Source: Enterobacter sp. Bisph1
GTDB taxonomy: Bacteria; Pseudomonadota; Gammaproteobacteria; Enterobacterales; Enterobacteriaceae
Direction: 5' to 3'
NCBI RefSeq assembly: GCF_000814905.1
Contig: NZ_JXAG01000023.1
Span: forward strand, 1-64,000
DNA length: 64,000 bases
Below the pieces are notes generated by a model that saw nothing but the letters and a program-made list of their open reading frames with translations, made no database searches and was not told the DNA's origin. Shown here piece after piece: positions 16,798-27,157 of the stretch; within the stretch, counting starts at the first letter, position 1, and every line of letters begins with the position of its first letter. A program made the translations under genes and the position numbers.

Positions 16798-18369
16798 TTA
16801 ATGTGCTCCTGCGCTGCCTTCGCTCTTAATCGGCGAAAGCAATAAACAAAAGGGGATCAGTAACAGCGCAACCAGGCTGAGAACGGTGAATACATCGACA
16901 TAGGCCAAAAAGCGCGACTGGGCGATCATCGCTTTATACATCTGCCCGGTCGCGCTACTCAGCGGATCGCCCGCCAGGCTGGTAAAGTTGCGGATGGCCT
17001 CGGCCGTTTCGCGCAGTGCCAACTGGAACTGCTCATTAAAGGGGGAAGTATGTTCCGCTAAGTGCGACATATGCGCCTGCGAGCGTTCGGTGATCGCCGC
17101 CGTGGAGAGCGAAATACCTATCGATCCCGCCACGTTACGGAACATGGTAAACAGTGCCGCCGCATCGGCATTGTACTGCCGCGGTATCGAAATAAAGGCG
17201 ATGGTGGTTAAGGGCACGAAGAGGAAACCTAATCCAACGGACTGCGCGCTGCGAAACAGCATCATGGTTTCGAAATCGATATCCGGCGTTAGCGTACGCG
17301 ACCACCAGAACGAAGCGGCGAGACAGAAAAAGCCAAAGGCGATGATCCAGCGCGTCTGCACCAGCGGCATCAGTTTCAGCACCAGCGGAATGGTCAGCAC
17401 AATCAGCACCGCGCCGGGCGATAGCACCAGCCCGGACCAGGTGGCGGTATAACCTAAATCCTGCTGTGCCAGCTGCGGAATAACCACCGAACTGCCGTAG
17501 AGGATCATCGCCATGCCGGCCATCAGCAAGCTGGAGGTGGTAAAGTTGCGGTCCGCCATACAGCGCAGATCGACCACCGGTTTTTTGGCATACAGCAGCC
17601 AGTAAATTGCGCCGACAATACCGATAGCCGTCAGGACGGCAAAAATGCGCGTGAAGTCTGAGTTGAACCAGTCTTCATCTTCCCCACGATCGAGCATAAC
17701 CTGCAGGCAGCCCAGCCCGAGGGTGATTAAGCTGATCCCCGGCCAGTCGATGGAGAGTTTCTGTTTCGATTTGCGCTCCCACGGTGGATCTTCCAATAGC
17801 TGGTAGATCGCCAGTACCGTCACCAGCCCGACCGGAATATTGATAAAAAAGACCCAGCGCCAGGAGTAGTTATCGGTTATCCAGCCACCTAATGTTGGCC
17901 CCATCACCGGCGCGACAATAATGGCGATGGAGGAGAGGCCAAAGGCTTTGCCGCGATCTTCCGGTTTAAAGTAATCGAGCAGCACCGATTGCTGCGTCGG
18001 CTGCAAACCGCCGCCAAAAAAGCCCTGCAAAATACGAAACAGAATGATTTGCCACAGCTCCGTGGCGATCCCGCACAAAAATGAGCAGACGGTAAACATC
18101 ACAATGCAGATAAGAAAAAACTGCTTGCGTCCAAAGGTGCGGCTGAGGAAAGCCGACAGCGGCAGCACAATGCCATTTGCTACCAGATAGCTGGTCAGTA
18201 CCCAGGTGGATTCGTCATAGCTGGCGGAGAGAGATCCGGCGATATGCGGCAGCGCCACGTTAACAATCGTGGTGTCGAGGATCTCCATAAATACCGCGAG
18301 GGTGACGACCCACGCCACCGCCCACGGGTTACTGGCGGGTTTCCAGTTCTCGTGGCTGTGATCGGTCAT
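16798..18369 (-). CDS. EmrB-like MFS drug exporter (DHA2, 14 TM)
   Basis: Encodes 523 residues with 14 predicted membrane segments. The DHA2 motifs are visible: LDTTIVNVALPHIAGSL in helix 1 and GGGLQPTQQSVLLD with FKPEDRGKAFGL around helices 4-5, then GPTLGGWITDNYSWRWVFFINIPVG (motif C). It would export hydrophobic drugs or toxic acids by proton antiport together with the adaptor and outer-membrane lipoprotein. Its start overlaps the adaptor stop by 4 bp (ATGA), showing translational coupling. The substrate is unknown. Confidence 0.93.
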   Translation of the reverse strand: MTDHSHENWKPASNPWAVAWVVTLAVFMEILDTTIVNVALPHIAGSLSASYDESTWVLTSYLVANGIVLPLSAFLSRTFGRKQFFLICIVMFTVCSFLCGIATELWQIILFRILQGFFGGGLQPTQQSVLLDYFKPEDRGKAFGLSSIAIIVAPVMGPTLGGWITDNYSWRWVFFINIPVGLVTVLAIYQLLEDPPWERKSKQKLSIDWPGISLITLGLGCLQVMLDRGEDEDWFNSDFTRIFAVLTAIGIVGAIYWLLYAKKPVVDLRCMADRNFTTSSLLMAGMAMILYGSSVVIPQLAQQDLGYTATWSGLVLSPGAVLIVLTIPLVLKLMPLVQTRWIIAFGFFCLAASFWWSRTLTPDIDFETMMLFRSAQSVGLGFLFVPLTTIAFISIPRQYNADAAALFTMFRNVAGSIGISLSTAAITERSQAHMSHLAEHTSPFNEQFQLALRETAEAIRNFTSLAGDPLSSATGQMYKAMIAQSRFLAYVDVFTVLSLVALLLIPFCLLLSPIKSEGSAGAH

Positions 18370-19481
18370 TCCAGCGTCACCTTCGGTTCAACGGAGAGGC
18401 CCAACGGCAGCGGTTTATTCGGATCCAGACCCTTATCAATGACGATTTTCACCGGCACGCGCTGAACGATTTTGACAAAGTTACCGGTGGCGTTTTCCGA
18501 CGGGAAGGCGGCAAATTTCGATCCGCTGCCCTGCTGGATACTGTCGACATGGCCTTCCAGTTCCATATCTGGCCACGCATCCACTTTCACCGTTACTTTA
18601 TTGCCTGGGCGCATGCGTTCCAGCTGCGACTCTTTAAAGTTCGCCACTACCCACACTTCCGGTGAGACCAGCGAAAAGAGCGCGCTGCCCGCCTGCACCA
18701 GCGTGCCGTTTTGCACATTGCGTTTGGTGACGATGCCGTCAAAGGGCGCGCGAACTTCCGTCCAGGATAAATTTAAATTAGCGGTTTCCAGCTGGGCTTT
18801 CGCCTGCGCCACCTGCTGCTGACGCGCCTCGACATTGGTTTCCTGCTGACGGATTTGCAGCTGGACCTGTTCGGCAACCTCCAGCTGGGCCTGAGCGCTG
18901 GCAAGCTGCGCCTGGGCGCTGCGCAACTGGGCGTTGGCGGTATCGATATTCTGCTGCGTGGTCGCCCGGGGATCGACGCCGCGCTGGCGACGATAAGCCG
19001 CTTCGGCATTCGCCAGGTCGGCTTTGGCTTTCAACACCTGGGCGCGGGCTTCATTCCGCTTTGCCGGATATTGCACTTTGGAGAGTTCGAGCTGCGCCTG
19101 CGCCTGGTGCAGCTGCGCCGTTGCCAGCCCCAATTGCGCCTGCGCCTGATCGCGCTGCGCGGTGGCATCGCGCGGATCGATAACCACCAGCAGGTCGCCT
19201 TTCTTAACGCGCTGGTTGTCTTTTACCCGCAGTTCGGTGACATAACCCGAGGCTTTTGGCGCAATGGTTACCGCGTCGCCGTCGGTAAAGGCGTCGTCGG
19301 TGGTTTCCTGATTACGGGTTAACAGCCACCACACCAGCGCAACGATCACCATCACCCCAACGACAATCGCGAGGATAATCAGTGGCTTTTTTCCGGGGCG
19401 CTTACGGGGGTTTTCGCTGTTTTCAGTATCTTTGTTGTTATCGTCCTGAACATCGTCAGGATGCGTTGATTTTTCAGCCAT
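18366..19481 (-). CDS. EmrA-like HlyD-family periplasmic adaptor
   Basis: Encodes 371 residues: a charged cytoplasmic tail (about 1-33), one membrane helix (about 34-54), then a periplasmic region with a split lipoyl domain (DGDAVTIAPKASGYVTELRV and VRAPFDGIVTKRNVQNGTLV) around a long coiled coil rich in QAQAQL and AQLASAQAQL repeats. This joins the EmrB-type permease to the outer-membrane channel. It is the first gene of a three-gene leftward operon. No local regulator gene is adjacent; the hairpin upstream (19505-19529) may isolate it from ybiR transcription. Confidence 0.93.
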   Translation of the reverse strand: MAEKSTHPDDVQDDNNKDTENSENPRKRPGKKPLIILAIVVGVMVIVALVWWLLTRNQETTDDAFTDGDAVTIAPKASGYVTELRVKDNQRVKKGDLLVVIDPRDATAQRDQAQAQLGLATAQLHQAQAQLELSKVQYPAKRNEARAQVLKAKADLANAEAAYRRQRGVDPRATTQQNIDTANAQLRSAQAQLASAQAQLEVAEQVQLQIRQQETNVEARQQQVAQAKAQLETANLNLSWTEVRAPFDGIVTKRNVQNGTLVQAGSALFSLVSPEVWVVANFKESQLERMRPGNKVTVKVDAWPDMELEGHVDSIQQGSGSKFAAFPSENATGNFVKIVQRVPVKIVIDKGLDPNKPLPLGLSVEPKVTLE

Positions 19482-19504
19482 AGTATCGCAACAGTCCTGT
19501 CTAA

Positions 19505-19529
19505 AAACGGCGCGGGGGATGCGCCGTTT
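19505..19529 (-). terminator. Hairpin between ybiR and the emrA-like gene
   Basis: AAACGGCGC at 19505-19513 pairs perfectly with 19521-19529 around a 7-base loop. Read leftward, the stem ends in a short T-run (TTTTTAG). It lies downstream of the ybiR stop and 23 bp before the emrA-like start codon. It is either the mntR-ybiR terminator or a leader attenuator of the efflux operon. Confidence 0.55.
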
Positions 19530-19582
19530 ACTAAACTTAGGCTGAAGCTATACATTTTCCAGGATAAAATTACAAATCAGCA

Positions 19583-20692
19583 CTATCTGAATAAGAGTAA
19601 TCCGTATCCAACCACGGCGGCCCACAGCAGCATCGGTAACGAGTAGAGATGAAAGCGCCACCAGATGCGACGATTGTTGGCCATGCGCAGCGCAATCAGA
19701 TTGGCCAGCGAACCGGGCAGCAGACCAAAACCACCGATGTTGGCCGCCCAGGCGAGCAGCGTATCCGGCGGCACATAATTGAGCAGCAAAATGGTGGCTG
19801 GCACGTTACTGATAAACTGCGACAAGCCAATCGCTGTCAGCCACAGGCCCGGCGGCGAAAGCTGGCTGGTGCTGGTTAATATCGCCTGCAGCGCCGGAAG
19901 CTGAATCAGCAAGTGCACATCGATAAACATGGCAATAAACACCAGCAGCAGCGTCCAGTCCACGCTTACCAGTACCCGACGCGCCAGCAGCAAAAAGCCC
20001 GCCGCCACTAACGCCAGCCCCCACAGTTCCTGCTTAAGCTCCAGCGCGGTGACAAAAAGCACATACAAACCAAGGCAGCTCCAGACAAGCCTGGGCTGCC
20101 AGTCTGCTCGTTGCGTCCCGCTGCGGTAATTGAGGGAGGTTTTGGCAAAACAGAAGCGGCACAGCAGCAGCAGCGTGGCGAGCATGACCAGCGCCAGCGG
20201 TGTCATCTGCCAGATAAACGCCGGGAACGAGAGGCCGGAGCGCCCCCAGATAAGAATATTTTGTGGGTTACCAATAGGCGTTAATAACGATCCGGCATTT
20301 ACCGCCAGCGCTTCAAAAATAATCAGCCGGTTGACCGGGATTTCGCACAGTTTCTTCAGCGTAATGGTCAGCGGCACCACGATAAACAGCGCCACATCAT
20401 TAGTCAGGAACGTCGACAGCAGCGCAGCTGCCAGCACCAAAAACATTGCCAGACGACGCTGATGATGAAAACGCCGCACCAGACGGCGGCCAATCACATC
20501 GAAATAGCCGCTCAGCTCAACCCCTTTGGTGAGCAACATCAGGCCGCTAAGGGTAATGATGGTGTGCCAGTCAATGGCCCCCGGCCAGGCTTTCGGCGCA
20601 AAGGGGACAAAAAAGCTCAGCGCAACACCAATAATCACTAACAGATGCAGAAAGCGGTCGCGCGTCAGGGCGCGAAAAAGAGGCAACGTCAT
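19583..20692 (-). CDS. ybiR: YbiR, putative inner-membrane anion permease (ArsB/NhaD superfamily)
   Basis: Encodes 369 residues, close to E. coli YbiR (372). About ten membrane segments; the paired motifs [18 protein letters not shown] and [16 protein letters not shown] are the re-entrant ion-binding signatures of the ion transporter superfamily, and [11 protein letters not shown] is also typical. The ion carried is not known. The start overlaps the mntR stop by 4 bp (ATGA), so both are translated from one mRNA; this coupling hints at a role tied to metal status, but that is inference. Confidence 0.93.
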   Translation of the reverse strand: MTLPLFRALTRDRFLHLLVIIGVALSFFVPFAPKAWPGAIDWHTIITLSGLMLLTKGVELSGYFDVIGRRLVRRFHHQRRLAMFLVLAAALLSTFLTNDVALFIVVPLTITLKKLCEIPVNRLIIFEALAVNAGSLLTPIGNPQNILIWGRSGLSFPAFIWQMTPLALVMLATLLLLCRFCFAKTSLNYRSGTQRADWQPRLVWSCLGLYVLFVTALELKQELWGLALVAAGFLLLARRVLVSVDWTLLLVFIAMFIDVHLLIQLPALQAILTSTSQLSPPGLWLTAIGLSQFISNVPATILLLNYVPPDTLLAWAANIGGFGLLPGSLANLIALRMANNRRIWWRFHLYSLPMLLWAAVVGYGLLLFR

Positions 20693-21159
20693 TCAGGCGG
20701 CTGCTCATTTTGCAGGGTGAAGCGGCGGAAGCAATCGAGGGTTTCCTGGCTCACATGGTGCTCCATACCTTCGGCGTCACGGCGCGCGGTATCAGGGCTA
20801 ACGCCCAGCACCAGTAAAAAGCTTTCTACGATTTGGTGCCGCTCGCGGCTCTCCTGCGCCAGCCTCTCCCCTTCCGGGGTCAAAAAGACGCCGCGCCAGG
20901 GGATCTGTTCGATCAGGCCCACCGTTGCCAGCCGCTTAAGCATTTTCGCTACCGTCGGTTGTGAAACCCCCAGCCGCGCGGCCATATCCACCTGGCGGGC
21001 TTCGCCCACTTCGTGGATCAAGTCTGAAATCAGTTCAACGTAGTCATCAATCAATTCGCGGCGATGCGCTTCGCGCACTTGACGAAAGCCTTCCACGTGC
21101 TCTTCAACATTTACCAGCGTCACTTTTTTTATTGTGTGCTTACCTGCGCGATGGTTCAT
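20689..21159 (-). CDS. mntR: MntR, manganese-responsive regulator (DtxR family)
   Basis: Encodes 156 residues from MNHRAGKHT, with GAGGAAGCACA directly upstream; an in-frame extension of 13 residues back to 21198 lacks a ribosome site. A DtxR-type winged helix (about residues 35-95, [20 protein letters not shown] as the recognition helix) is followed by the metal-binding and dimerisation region with [14 protein letters not shown]. With Mn(II) bound it represses mntH and mntS and activates mntP in E. coli. It is divergent from mntS, which has an MntR box in the shared region, and is cotranscribed with ybiR. Confidence 0.96.
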   Translation of the reverse strand: MNHRAGKHTIKKVTLVNVEEHVEGFRQVREAHRRELIDDYVELISDLIHEVGEARQVDMAARLGVSQPTVAKMLKRLATVGLIEQIPWRGVFLTPEGERLAQESRERHQIVESFLLVLGVSPDTARRDAEGMEHHVSQETLDCFRRFTLQNEQPPE

Positions 21160-21268
21160 TGTGCTTCCTCTGACGGAGTAAGGCCTGTGCAGCATCATAT
21201 AAGAGAAGCGCCATTGTAAACTATCCGTGAATCAGCACAAAAAATTAACGTTTTAGCCATGGCTATGG

Positions 21269-21288
21269 AACATAGCCTGTGCTATATC
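21269..21288. promoter_or_regulatory. MntR box upstream of mntS
   Basis: AACATAGC and GCTATATC, separated by CTGT, form an imperfect palindrome that matches the AACATAGC-N4-GCTATGTT operator known for E. coli mntH and mntS. It is centred about 70 bp before the mntS start codon. A second, unrelated palindrome AGCCATGGCT lies just upstream at 21255-21264. Confidence 0.85.
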
Positions 21289-21348
21289 TGTATGTAATGC
21301 GTTCACCTTTCATGGATCGAAGGGCGATGAAAATGGCAGGAGGTAATC

Positions 21349-21480
21349 ATGAATGAGTTCAAGAGGTGCATTAGCGTGTTTAGCCACTCTCCCTTTAAAG
21401 TCCGTTTAATGCTGCTGAATATGCTGTGCGATATGATCAACGGCAAACCCCAGCCGGAATCCGATAAACCCACTCACTGA
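21349..21480 (+). CDS. mntS: MntS, small manganese-homeostasis protein
   Basis: Encodes 43 residues beginning MNEFKRCISVFSHSPFKVRL and ending DKPTH; the first half matches E. coli MntS (42 residues, formerly the rybA locus) almost exactly. A strong ribosome site, AGGAGGT, lies 5 bases before the ATG. MntS is made when manganese is scarce and helps keep manganese available in the cell, apparently by inhibiting the exporter MntP. Position next to mntR and the MntR box upstream confirm the call. The short C-terminal tail is the variable part. Confidence 0.95.
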   Translation: MNEFKRCISVFSHSPFKVRLMLLNMLCDMINGKPQPESDKPTH

Positions 21481-21481
21481 T

Positions 21482-21510
21482 GCGGCGTCGCGGTGCGCCG
21501 CTTCATTTTT
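21482..21510 (+). terminator. Terminator after mntS
   Basis: GCGGCG (21482-21487) pairs with CGCCGC (21496-21501), followed by TTCATTTTT. It starts directly after the mntS stop codon. The remaining 250 bp up to opgE show no further gene. Confidence 0.65.
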
Positions 21511-21758
21511 CTGTCACATTTCCCCTTCATACTGTTTGACCTGTCAAAAATCCGACTTTTTTACTCAATTTGTAAGCATTCTCTCAAAACAACCCCTTAG
21601 CGCCTGTTGACCTTCGTTGCGCATCGCTCTATCTTTGCGCTGCCCTGCACAAATTGCGGCTCGCAGATGCGGACCCCCTCCCTCTTCACACGCACTGTCC
21701 GGCAGGTTTTGACCCTTAGCGCCAGGGTGAGCACATGGCGTTTTCAAGACAGTAATCA

Positions 21759-23345
21759 ATGAGCATAATCCTTAAAGAATCCGTGGCTTTTCGCAGCCAG
21801 ACGCTTAACCCGTGGACGGGTTTTTATTTTTTACAATCAATGCTGATTAACTCTGCTCTGGGGTACGAATTTAGTCTTTTATATGCCGCTATTTTTACCT
21901 GCGCCCTGCTGGTGCTGTGGCGACATGCGCCGCGCGCACAAAAAGCGGTGATTGGCATAACGTCGCTGGTTGCCGCCTGCTATTTCCCTTTCGGCCAGGC
22001 TTATGGCGCGCCGAACTTTAATACCCTGCTGGCGCTGACGTCGACCAATATGGAAGAGTCGACGGAAATACTGACTATATTTCCGTGGTATCACTACGTG
22101 ATTGGCGTGTTTATTTTTGCGCTTGGCGTTATTTCTCTGCGTCGTCGGGTCACGACGCCTGCTGTACCCTGGATAAAATGGGATACGCTGGGGACGATTA
22201 TTTGTATCGCCTCCTATTTTATTGGCCCGGTGCAAAACCATTTTAAAGGTTACGAATTCAGAATTATTGATACCGGCGTACCGGTGCTGCGTTTTGTACG
22301 CGATGTGGCGTTTAACTACTATGTGGTGAAAACCGAGCAGAACAATATGGCCGAGCTTTCCCGCGTTAAAGACACGTGGAATGTGCTGGCAGTGAAACCG
22401 AAATATCATACCTATGTGGTAGTGATCGGCGAAAGCGCCCGGCGCGACGCGCTGGGGGCCTTTGGCGGCCACTGGAATAACACGCCGTTCGCCAGCCAGG
22501 TTAACGGTACGCTGTTTACCGACTATATTTCCGCCAGCGGCTCGACGCAAAAGTCTCTTGGGCTGACGTTAAACCGCGTGCTCGGTGACCAGCCGCAGTA
22601 TCAGGATAACTTTGTGACGCTGGCGAACCGCGCCGGTTTTCAGACCTGGTGGTTCTCAAACCAGGGGCAGCTTGGCGAATACGATACCGCGATCGCCAGT
22701 ATGGCCAAGCGCGCGGATGAAGTGCAGTTTTTGAAACACGGCGATTTTGAAGCCGACAAAAATACCCATGATGAGGATCTGTTAAAACTTACCAATCAGG
22801 TGATAAGCACCAAACGTTCGCAGCCGCAGCTGATTGTGTTGCATCTGATGGGCTCACATCCGCAGGCTTGCGATCGGACCGGCGGTAAGTACAACGAGTT
22901 TGTGCAGTCAAAAGAGACCTCCTGCTATCTCTATTCCATCACCCAGACCGATGATTTTCTGGGTAAAGTTTATTCGCAGCTGATGAGCAGCGGCGAGAGT
23001 TTCTCGATGGTTTACTTCTCCGATCACGGGCTGGCCATCAAAGAGCGTGGGAAAGAGGTGCAGTATCTGGCGCACGCCGACACCTTCCAGCAGAATTTTC
23101 AGGTGCCGTTTATGGTGCTTTCCAGCGACGATACCAAACATCGGGTGATTAAAGCGCGCCGTTCGGCGAATGACTTTTTGAGCTTCTTTTCGCAGTGGAC
23201 CGGCATTACCGCCGAGCAGATAAAAAATTCTTACCGCTTTATGTCCGAGCAAAAAGCCGGGCCAGTCTACGTTACCAACTTTAAGTTACAGAAAGTTGAC
23301 TACAACCATCTCGCCACGGATCTTTTCGATACCGGCAAACGCTAA
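21759..23345 (+). CDS. opgE: OpgE (YbiP), phosphoethanolamine transferase for osmoregulated periplasmic glucans
   Basis: Encodes 528 residues (E. coli OpgE: 527). N-terminal membrane segments (to about residue 160) anchor a periplasmic sulfatase-fold domain. The metal ligand Glu225 is in VVIGESARRD, the nucleophile Thr263 in SGSTQKSLG, and further metal ligands in VYFSDHGLA. The chain moves phosphoethanolamine from phosphatidylethanolamine to periplasmic glucans. It belongs to the same superfamily as EptA, encoded at 58.1 kb. The gene ends at a bidirectional terminator shared with ompX. Confidence 0.95.
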   Translation: MSIILKESVAFRSQTLNPWTGFYFLQSMLINSALGYEFSLLYAAIFTCALLVLWRHAPRAQKAVIGITSLVAACYFPFGQAYGAPNFNTLLALTSTNMEESTEILTIFPWYHYVIGVFIFALGVISLRRRVTTPAVPWIKWDTLGTIICIASYFIGPVQNHFKGYEFRIIDTGVPVLRFVRDVAFNYYVVKTEQNNMAELSRVKDTWNVLAVKPKYHTYVVVIGESARRDALGAFGGHWNNTPFASQVNGTLFTDYISASGSTQKSLGLTLNRVLGDQPQYQDNFVTLANRAGFQTWWFSNQGQLGEYDTAIASMAKRADEVQFLKHGDFEADKNTHDEDLLKLTNQVISTKRSQPQLIVLHLMGSHPQACDRTGGKYNEFVQSKETSCYLYSITQTDDFLGKVYSQLMSSGESFSMVYFSDHGLAIKERGKEVQYLAHADTFQQNFQVPFMVLSSDDTKHRVIKARRSANDFLSFFSQWTGITAEQIKNSYRFMSEQKAGPVYVTNFKLQKVDYNHLATDLFDTGKR

Positions 23346-23365
23346 CGATTCACCGAATCGCAGGC

Positions 23366-23396
23366 AAAAAAAATCCGCCCGAGGGCGGATTTTTTT
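23366..23396. terminator. Bidirectional terminator between opgE and ompX
   Basis: ATCCGCCC (23373-23380) pairs with GGGCGGAT (23383-23390), flanked by seven A on the left and seven T on the right, so it works in both directions for the convergent opgE and ompX genes. Confidence 0.9.
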
Positions 23397-23409
23397 ATCG
23401 CCGAAGCGA

Positions 23410-23922
23410 TTAGAAACGGTAACCGACGCCTGCGATCCAGGTACCAACGTCAACGTTACGAATACGGCTCTGCTCGTAAGAGAAGTCCAGTGCAACGTTT
23501 TCCATCGGGTTGAACTGCAGACCAGCACCGTAAGAGAAACCGTAGTCGCTGGTGTCAGACACTTTAGCGGTGTCTACGGTCTGCTGGAATTTACCATAAC
23601 CCACACCTACAACACCGTAGATGCTCGCCCAGTCGTTGATGCGGAAAGCCGGACCAGCGGTGATGCCGTAGTATTGCGCTTTGTTATACACGCTGTTATC
23701 GGTGCGATCTTTTTCGGTGTAAGTAAAGGAACCGATAACGCCCAGCGGGTTGTTGTCCTGCTCGTAGCGGTATTTCAGGTTGAAGCCGTTGGTTTTGTTA
23801 GCAATACCCTGAGCGTCGCTCTGAGCGTAGCCGCCAGTTACGGTTGAAGTTGCTGCTACTGCGGAACCTGCAGAAACCGCCAGAAGTGCGGCCAGTGCTG
23901 AAAGACATGCAATTTTTTTCAT
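23410..23922 (-). CDS. ompX: OmpX, outer-membrane beta-barrel protein
   Basis: Encodes 170 residues (E. coli 171) from MKKIACLSALAALLA, preceded by GAGGTGGATT; an upstream in-frame ATG four codons earlier lacks a proper ribosome site. Signal peptide cleaved at AVA-ATST near residue 23. The mature protein is an eight-stranded barrel, with the typical TSTVTGGYAQSDAQG start and C-terminal GVGYRF with terminal Phe for Bam recognition. Loop residues around 75-80 and 110-118 differ from E. coli, as expected for exposed loops. OmpX is an abundant small porin-like protein linked to adhesion and stress. Confidence 0.97.
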   Translation of the reverse strand: MKKIACLSALAALLAVSAGSAVAATSTVTGGYAQSDAQGIANKTNGFNLKYRYEQDNNPLGVIGSFTYTEKDRTDNSVYNKAQYYGITAGPAFRINDWASIYGVVGVGYGKFQQTVDTAKVSDTSDYGFSYGAGLQFNPMENVALDFSYEQSRIRNVDVGTWIAGVGYRF

Positions 23923-24278
23923 AATCCACCTCAAATGTGCTTCAAGTAAGTCCTACGCATTTAAATATATCAAAATTAGTTAAGAAACTCTTTGCAGGAA
24001 TTGGGGTCTAACGCGCCATTTGATGTAACAGAAAGTTTCCGCGCTTGACCAACTTGTTCAAAAAACAGAGGTTTTCCCGCATAACGCGCCATTATGCTGC
24101 GCATGTAATGGCACATTCATCCAGATAAATCCTAATTGGACAGGTTAATTAACCATCAGATGTCGCTTATTGTAAGGTTTTTCCCCGCGTTTTTTTTCAA
24201 CAAACGCTAAACCAGCCGGGTGTAATTCAAGTAGACTGCCTTTTTTACTTCATTTGACATAAATTGACGGGAGAAAGG
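23923..24278. other. ompX-rhtA divergent intergenic region, no gene seen
   Basis: 356 bp of AT-rich DNA between the two divergent starts. It must hold the ompX promoter and long leader (right to left) and the rhtA promoter (left to right; TTGACA-like TTTGACAT at 24253-24260 is a possible -35 but lies only about 20 bp before the start codon). I see no open frame with a ribosome site and no structured RNA I can name. Confidence 0.6.
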
Positions 24279-25166
24279 ATGCCTGTGTTATCTCGTAAAT
24301 TACCGGTATGGTTGCCGGTGCTCATTTTGCTGGTGGCGATGATATCTATTCAAGGAGGCGCATCACTTGCAAAATCGCTCTTCCCTCTGGTCGGCGCTCC
24401 CGGCGTTACCGCGCTACGTCTTGCCCTCGGCACGCTCATCCTGGCGGTGATATTTAAACCCTGGCGTTTACGTTTCACCCGTGAACAGCGCTTGCCGTTG
24501 CTGTTTTACGGTCTGTCACTCGGGGCGATGAACTACATGTTCTATCTCTCTATTCAAACTATTCCGCTGGGCGTGGCGGTGGCGCTGGAATTTACCGGCC
24601 CGCTGGCAGTCGCGCTCTTTGCCTCAAGACGGGCGGTGGATTTTATCTGGGTTATTCTTGCCGTGCTGGGCCTGTGGTATCTGTTGCCGCTGGGTAAAAA
24701 CGTCGTCCATATCGATCTGACAGGTGCCGCATTTGCTTTGGGTGCCGGTGCCTGCTGGGCGATTTATATCCTTACGGGACAGCGCGCCGGGGCCGATCAT
24801 GGCCCGGCTACGGTGGCGCTGGGCTCTTTTATAGCAGCGATTATTTTTGTCCCCCTTGGCGCATTTCAGGCGGGTGAGCTGCTGTGGCACTGGTCGGTAT
24901 TGCCGCTTGGCATCGCCGTGGCAATTTTATCCACCGCGCTGCCTTACTCGCTGGAGATGATCGCCCTCACCCGTTTGCCAACGCGTACCTTCGGCACGTT
25001 GATGAGTATGGAACCGGCGATGGCGGCAATTTCCGGGATGATTTTCCTTGGCGAAACGCTGGCTCTGCAGCAGGTACTGGCGCTGGCGGCGATCATTACT
25101 GCCTCCATGGGATCGACGCTAACGATGCGTCGCGAAGTTAGCGTCAAAAATATCGATATTGGCTAA
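24279..25166 (+). CDS. rhtA: RhtA, threonine/homoserine exporter (EamA family)
   Basis: Encodes 295 residues, the same length as E. coli RhtA (YbiF). The start is ATG 24279, preceded by GGGAGAAAGG; an upstream in-frame TTG at 24264 is rejected. Ten membrane segments in two EamA repeats are visible, including SIQGGASLAKSLFPLVGAPGVTALRL in the first and the conserved SMEPAMAAISGMIFLGE in the second. The protein exports threonine, homoserine and some amino acid analogues from the cytoplasm. Confidence 0.97.
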   Translation: MPVLSRKLPVWLPVLILLVAMISIQGGASLAKSLFPLVGAPGVTALRLALGTLILAVIFKPWRLRFTREQRLPLLFYGLSLGAMNYMFYLSIQTIPLGVAVALEFTGPLAVALFASRRAVDFIWVILAVLGLWYLLPLGKNVVHIDLTGAAFALGAGACWAIYILTGQRAGADHGPATVALGSFIAAIIFVPLGAFQAGELLWHWSVLPLGIAVAILSTALPYSLEMIALTRLPTRTFGTLMSMEPAMAAISGMIFLGETLALQQVLALAAIITASMGSTLTMRREVSVKNIDIG

Positions 25167-25175
25167 ATATTTATT

Positions 25176-25210
25176 TTCGGCGTGGGCACATGTGCACGCC
25201 GAATATTTGC
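25176..25210 (+). terminator. Terminator after rhtA
   Basis: TTCGGCGTG (25176-25184) pairs with CACGCCGAA (25195-25203). The loop itself contains the palindrome GCACATGTGC. A weak T-rich tract follows. It starts 9 bp after the rhtA stop codon. Confidence 0.65.
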
Positions 25211-25408
25211 GGTTTTCGTCAGACATTATTTCTTACTTTTCAGCGCATCCTGCATTAAATAGAATTATTCTTATTCTCATAATTATAAATCCTTAGAATT
25301 ATCTTATAATTCATTTAATTACTTGCATCATGCCGAAATCGTTTCCTATATTTTATATTCGCTATCGAACTGATAGGCACAGCCAAAACTGGCAGCGTAA
25401 ATCTGGTG

Positions 25409-25416
25409 CTATACTT
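25409..25416 (+). promoter_or_regulatory. dps promoter -10 (sigma-S type)
   Basis: CTATACTT, preceded by GGTG, matches the -10 of the E. coli dps promoter, which is read by sigma-S in stationary phase and by sigma-70 with OxyR and IHF under peroxide stress. It lies about 48 bp before the dps start codon. The 240 bp upstream are very AT-rich, in keeping with IHF and H-NS or Fis binding, but I cannot place these sites. Confidence 0.65.
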
Positions 25417-25427
25417 AGTTCCGGTAA

Positions 25428-25967
<540 letters not shown>

Positions 25968-25988
25968 GGCATAAGTTTTACCAATACT

Positions 25989-26022
25989 CCCCGCGCCTCC
26001 CGCGCGGGGATTTGCACTTTTA
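25989..26022 (+). terminator. Rho-independent terminator of dps
   Basis: CCCCGCGC (25989-25996) pairs perfectly with GCGCGGGG (26002-26009), followed by ATTTGCACTTTTAT. About 20 bp after the dps stop. Confidence 0.85.
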
Positions 26023-26158
26023 TGGTGCATAAGTTTCCCCCTCCCCACCGCCAAAGTTAACCCTTTGTAATCACCCCATCACAAAATTGTTAATAATTGA
26101 TTGTTTCCTCCTCACGCTTTGCGCTAAATAGTGGCATTTCCCGACCCTATCGGAAAAA

Positions 26159-26188
26159 TGCACCAAATCAGTGCCTCAAAATGGTGCA
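26159..26188. promoter_or_regulatory. Two overlapping NtrC (GlnG) binding sites upstream of glnH
   Basis: TGCACCAAATCAGTGCC (26159-26175) and TGCCTCAAAATGGTGCA (26172-26188) each fit the TGCACY-N5-GGTGCA NtrC consensus, with one weaker half each; they overlap by four bases and are 13 bp apart. In E. coli glnHp2 the NtrC sites are also two overlapping ones near -109 and -122. Relative to the sigma-54 promoter at 26262-26278 the spacing here is the same. Confidence 0.8.
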
Positions 26189-26261
26189 TAACAGCTTAAT
26201 TACGACATTTATTGTGGTTCCCGTCAAAGCTTCGCCTTTGCAAAACAATAAGTTGTAAACC

Positions 26262-27076
<815 letters not shown>

Positions 27077-27099
27077 TTAAAAAATAACGCGTTAAACCT

Positions 27100-27130
27100 C
27101 GGAGGCGGCTTTCGCCTCCGAAGCTTTTTT
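27100..27130 (+). terminator. Intercistronic hairpin/attenuating terminator between glnH and glnP
   Basis: CGGAGGCG (27100-27107) pairs with CGCCTCCG (27113-27120), followed by AAGCTTTTTT. Incomplete termination or 3'-end protection here would give more GlnH than GlnP and GlnQ. Confidence 0.75.
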
Positions 27131-27157
27131 AAACACCACGGTATACAGGAACACATC

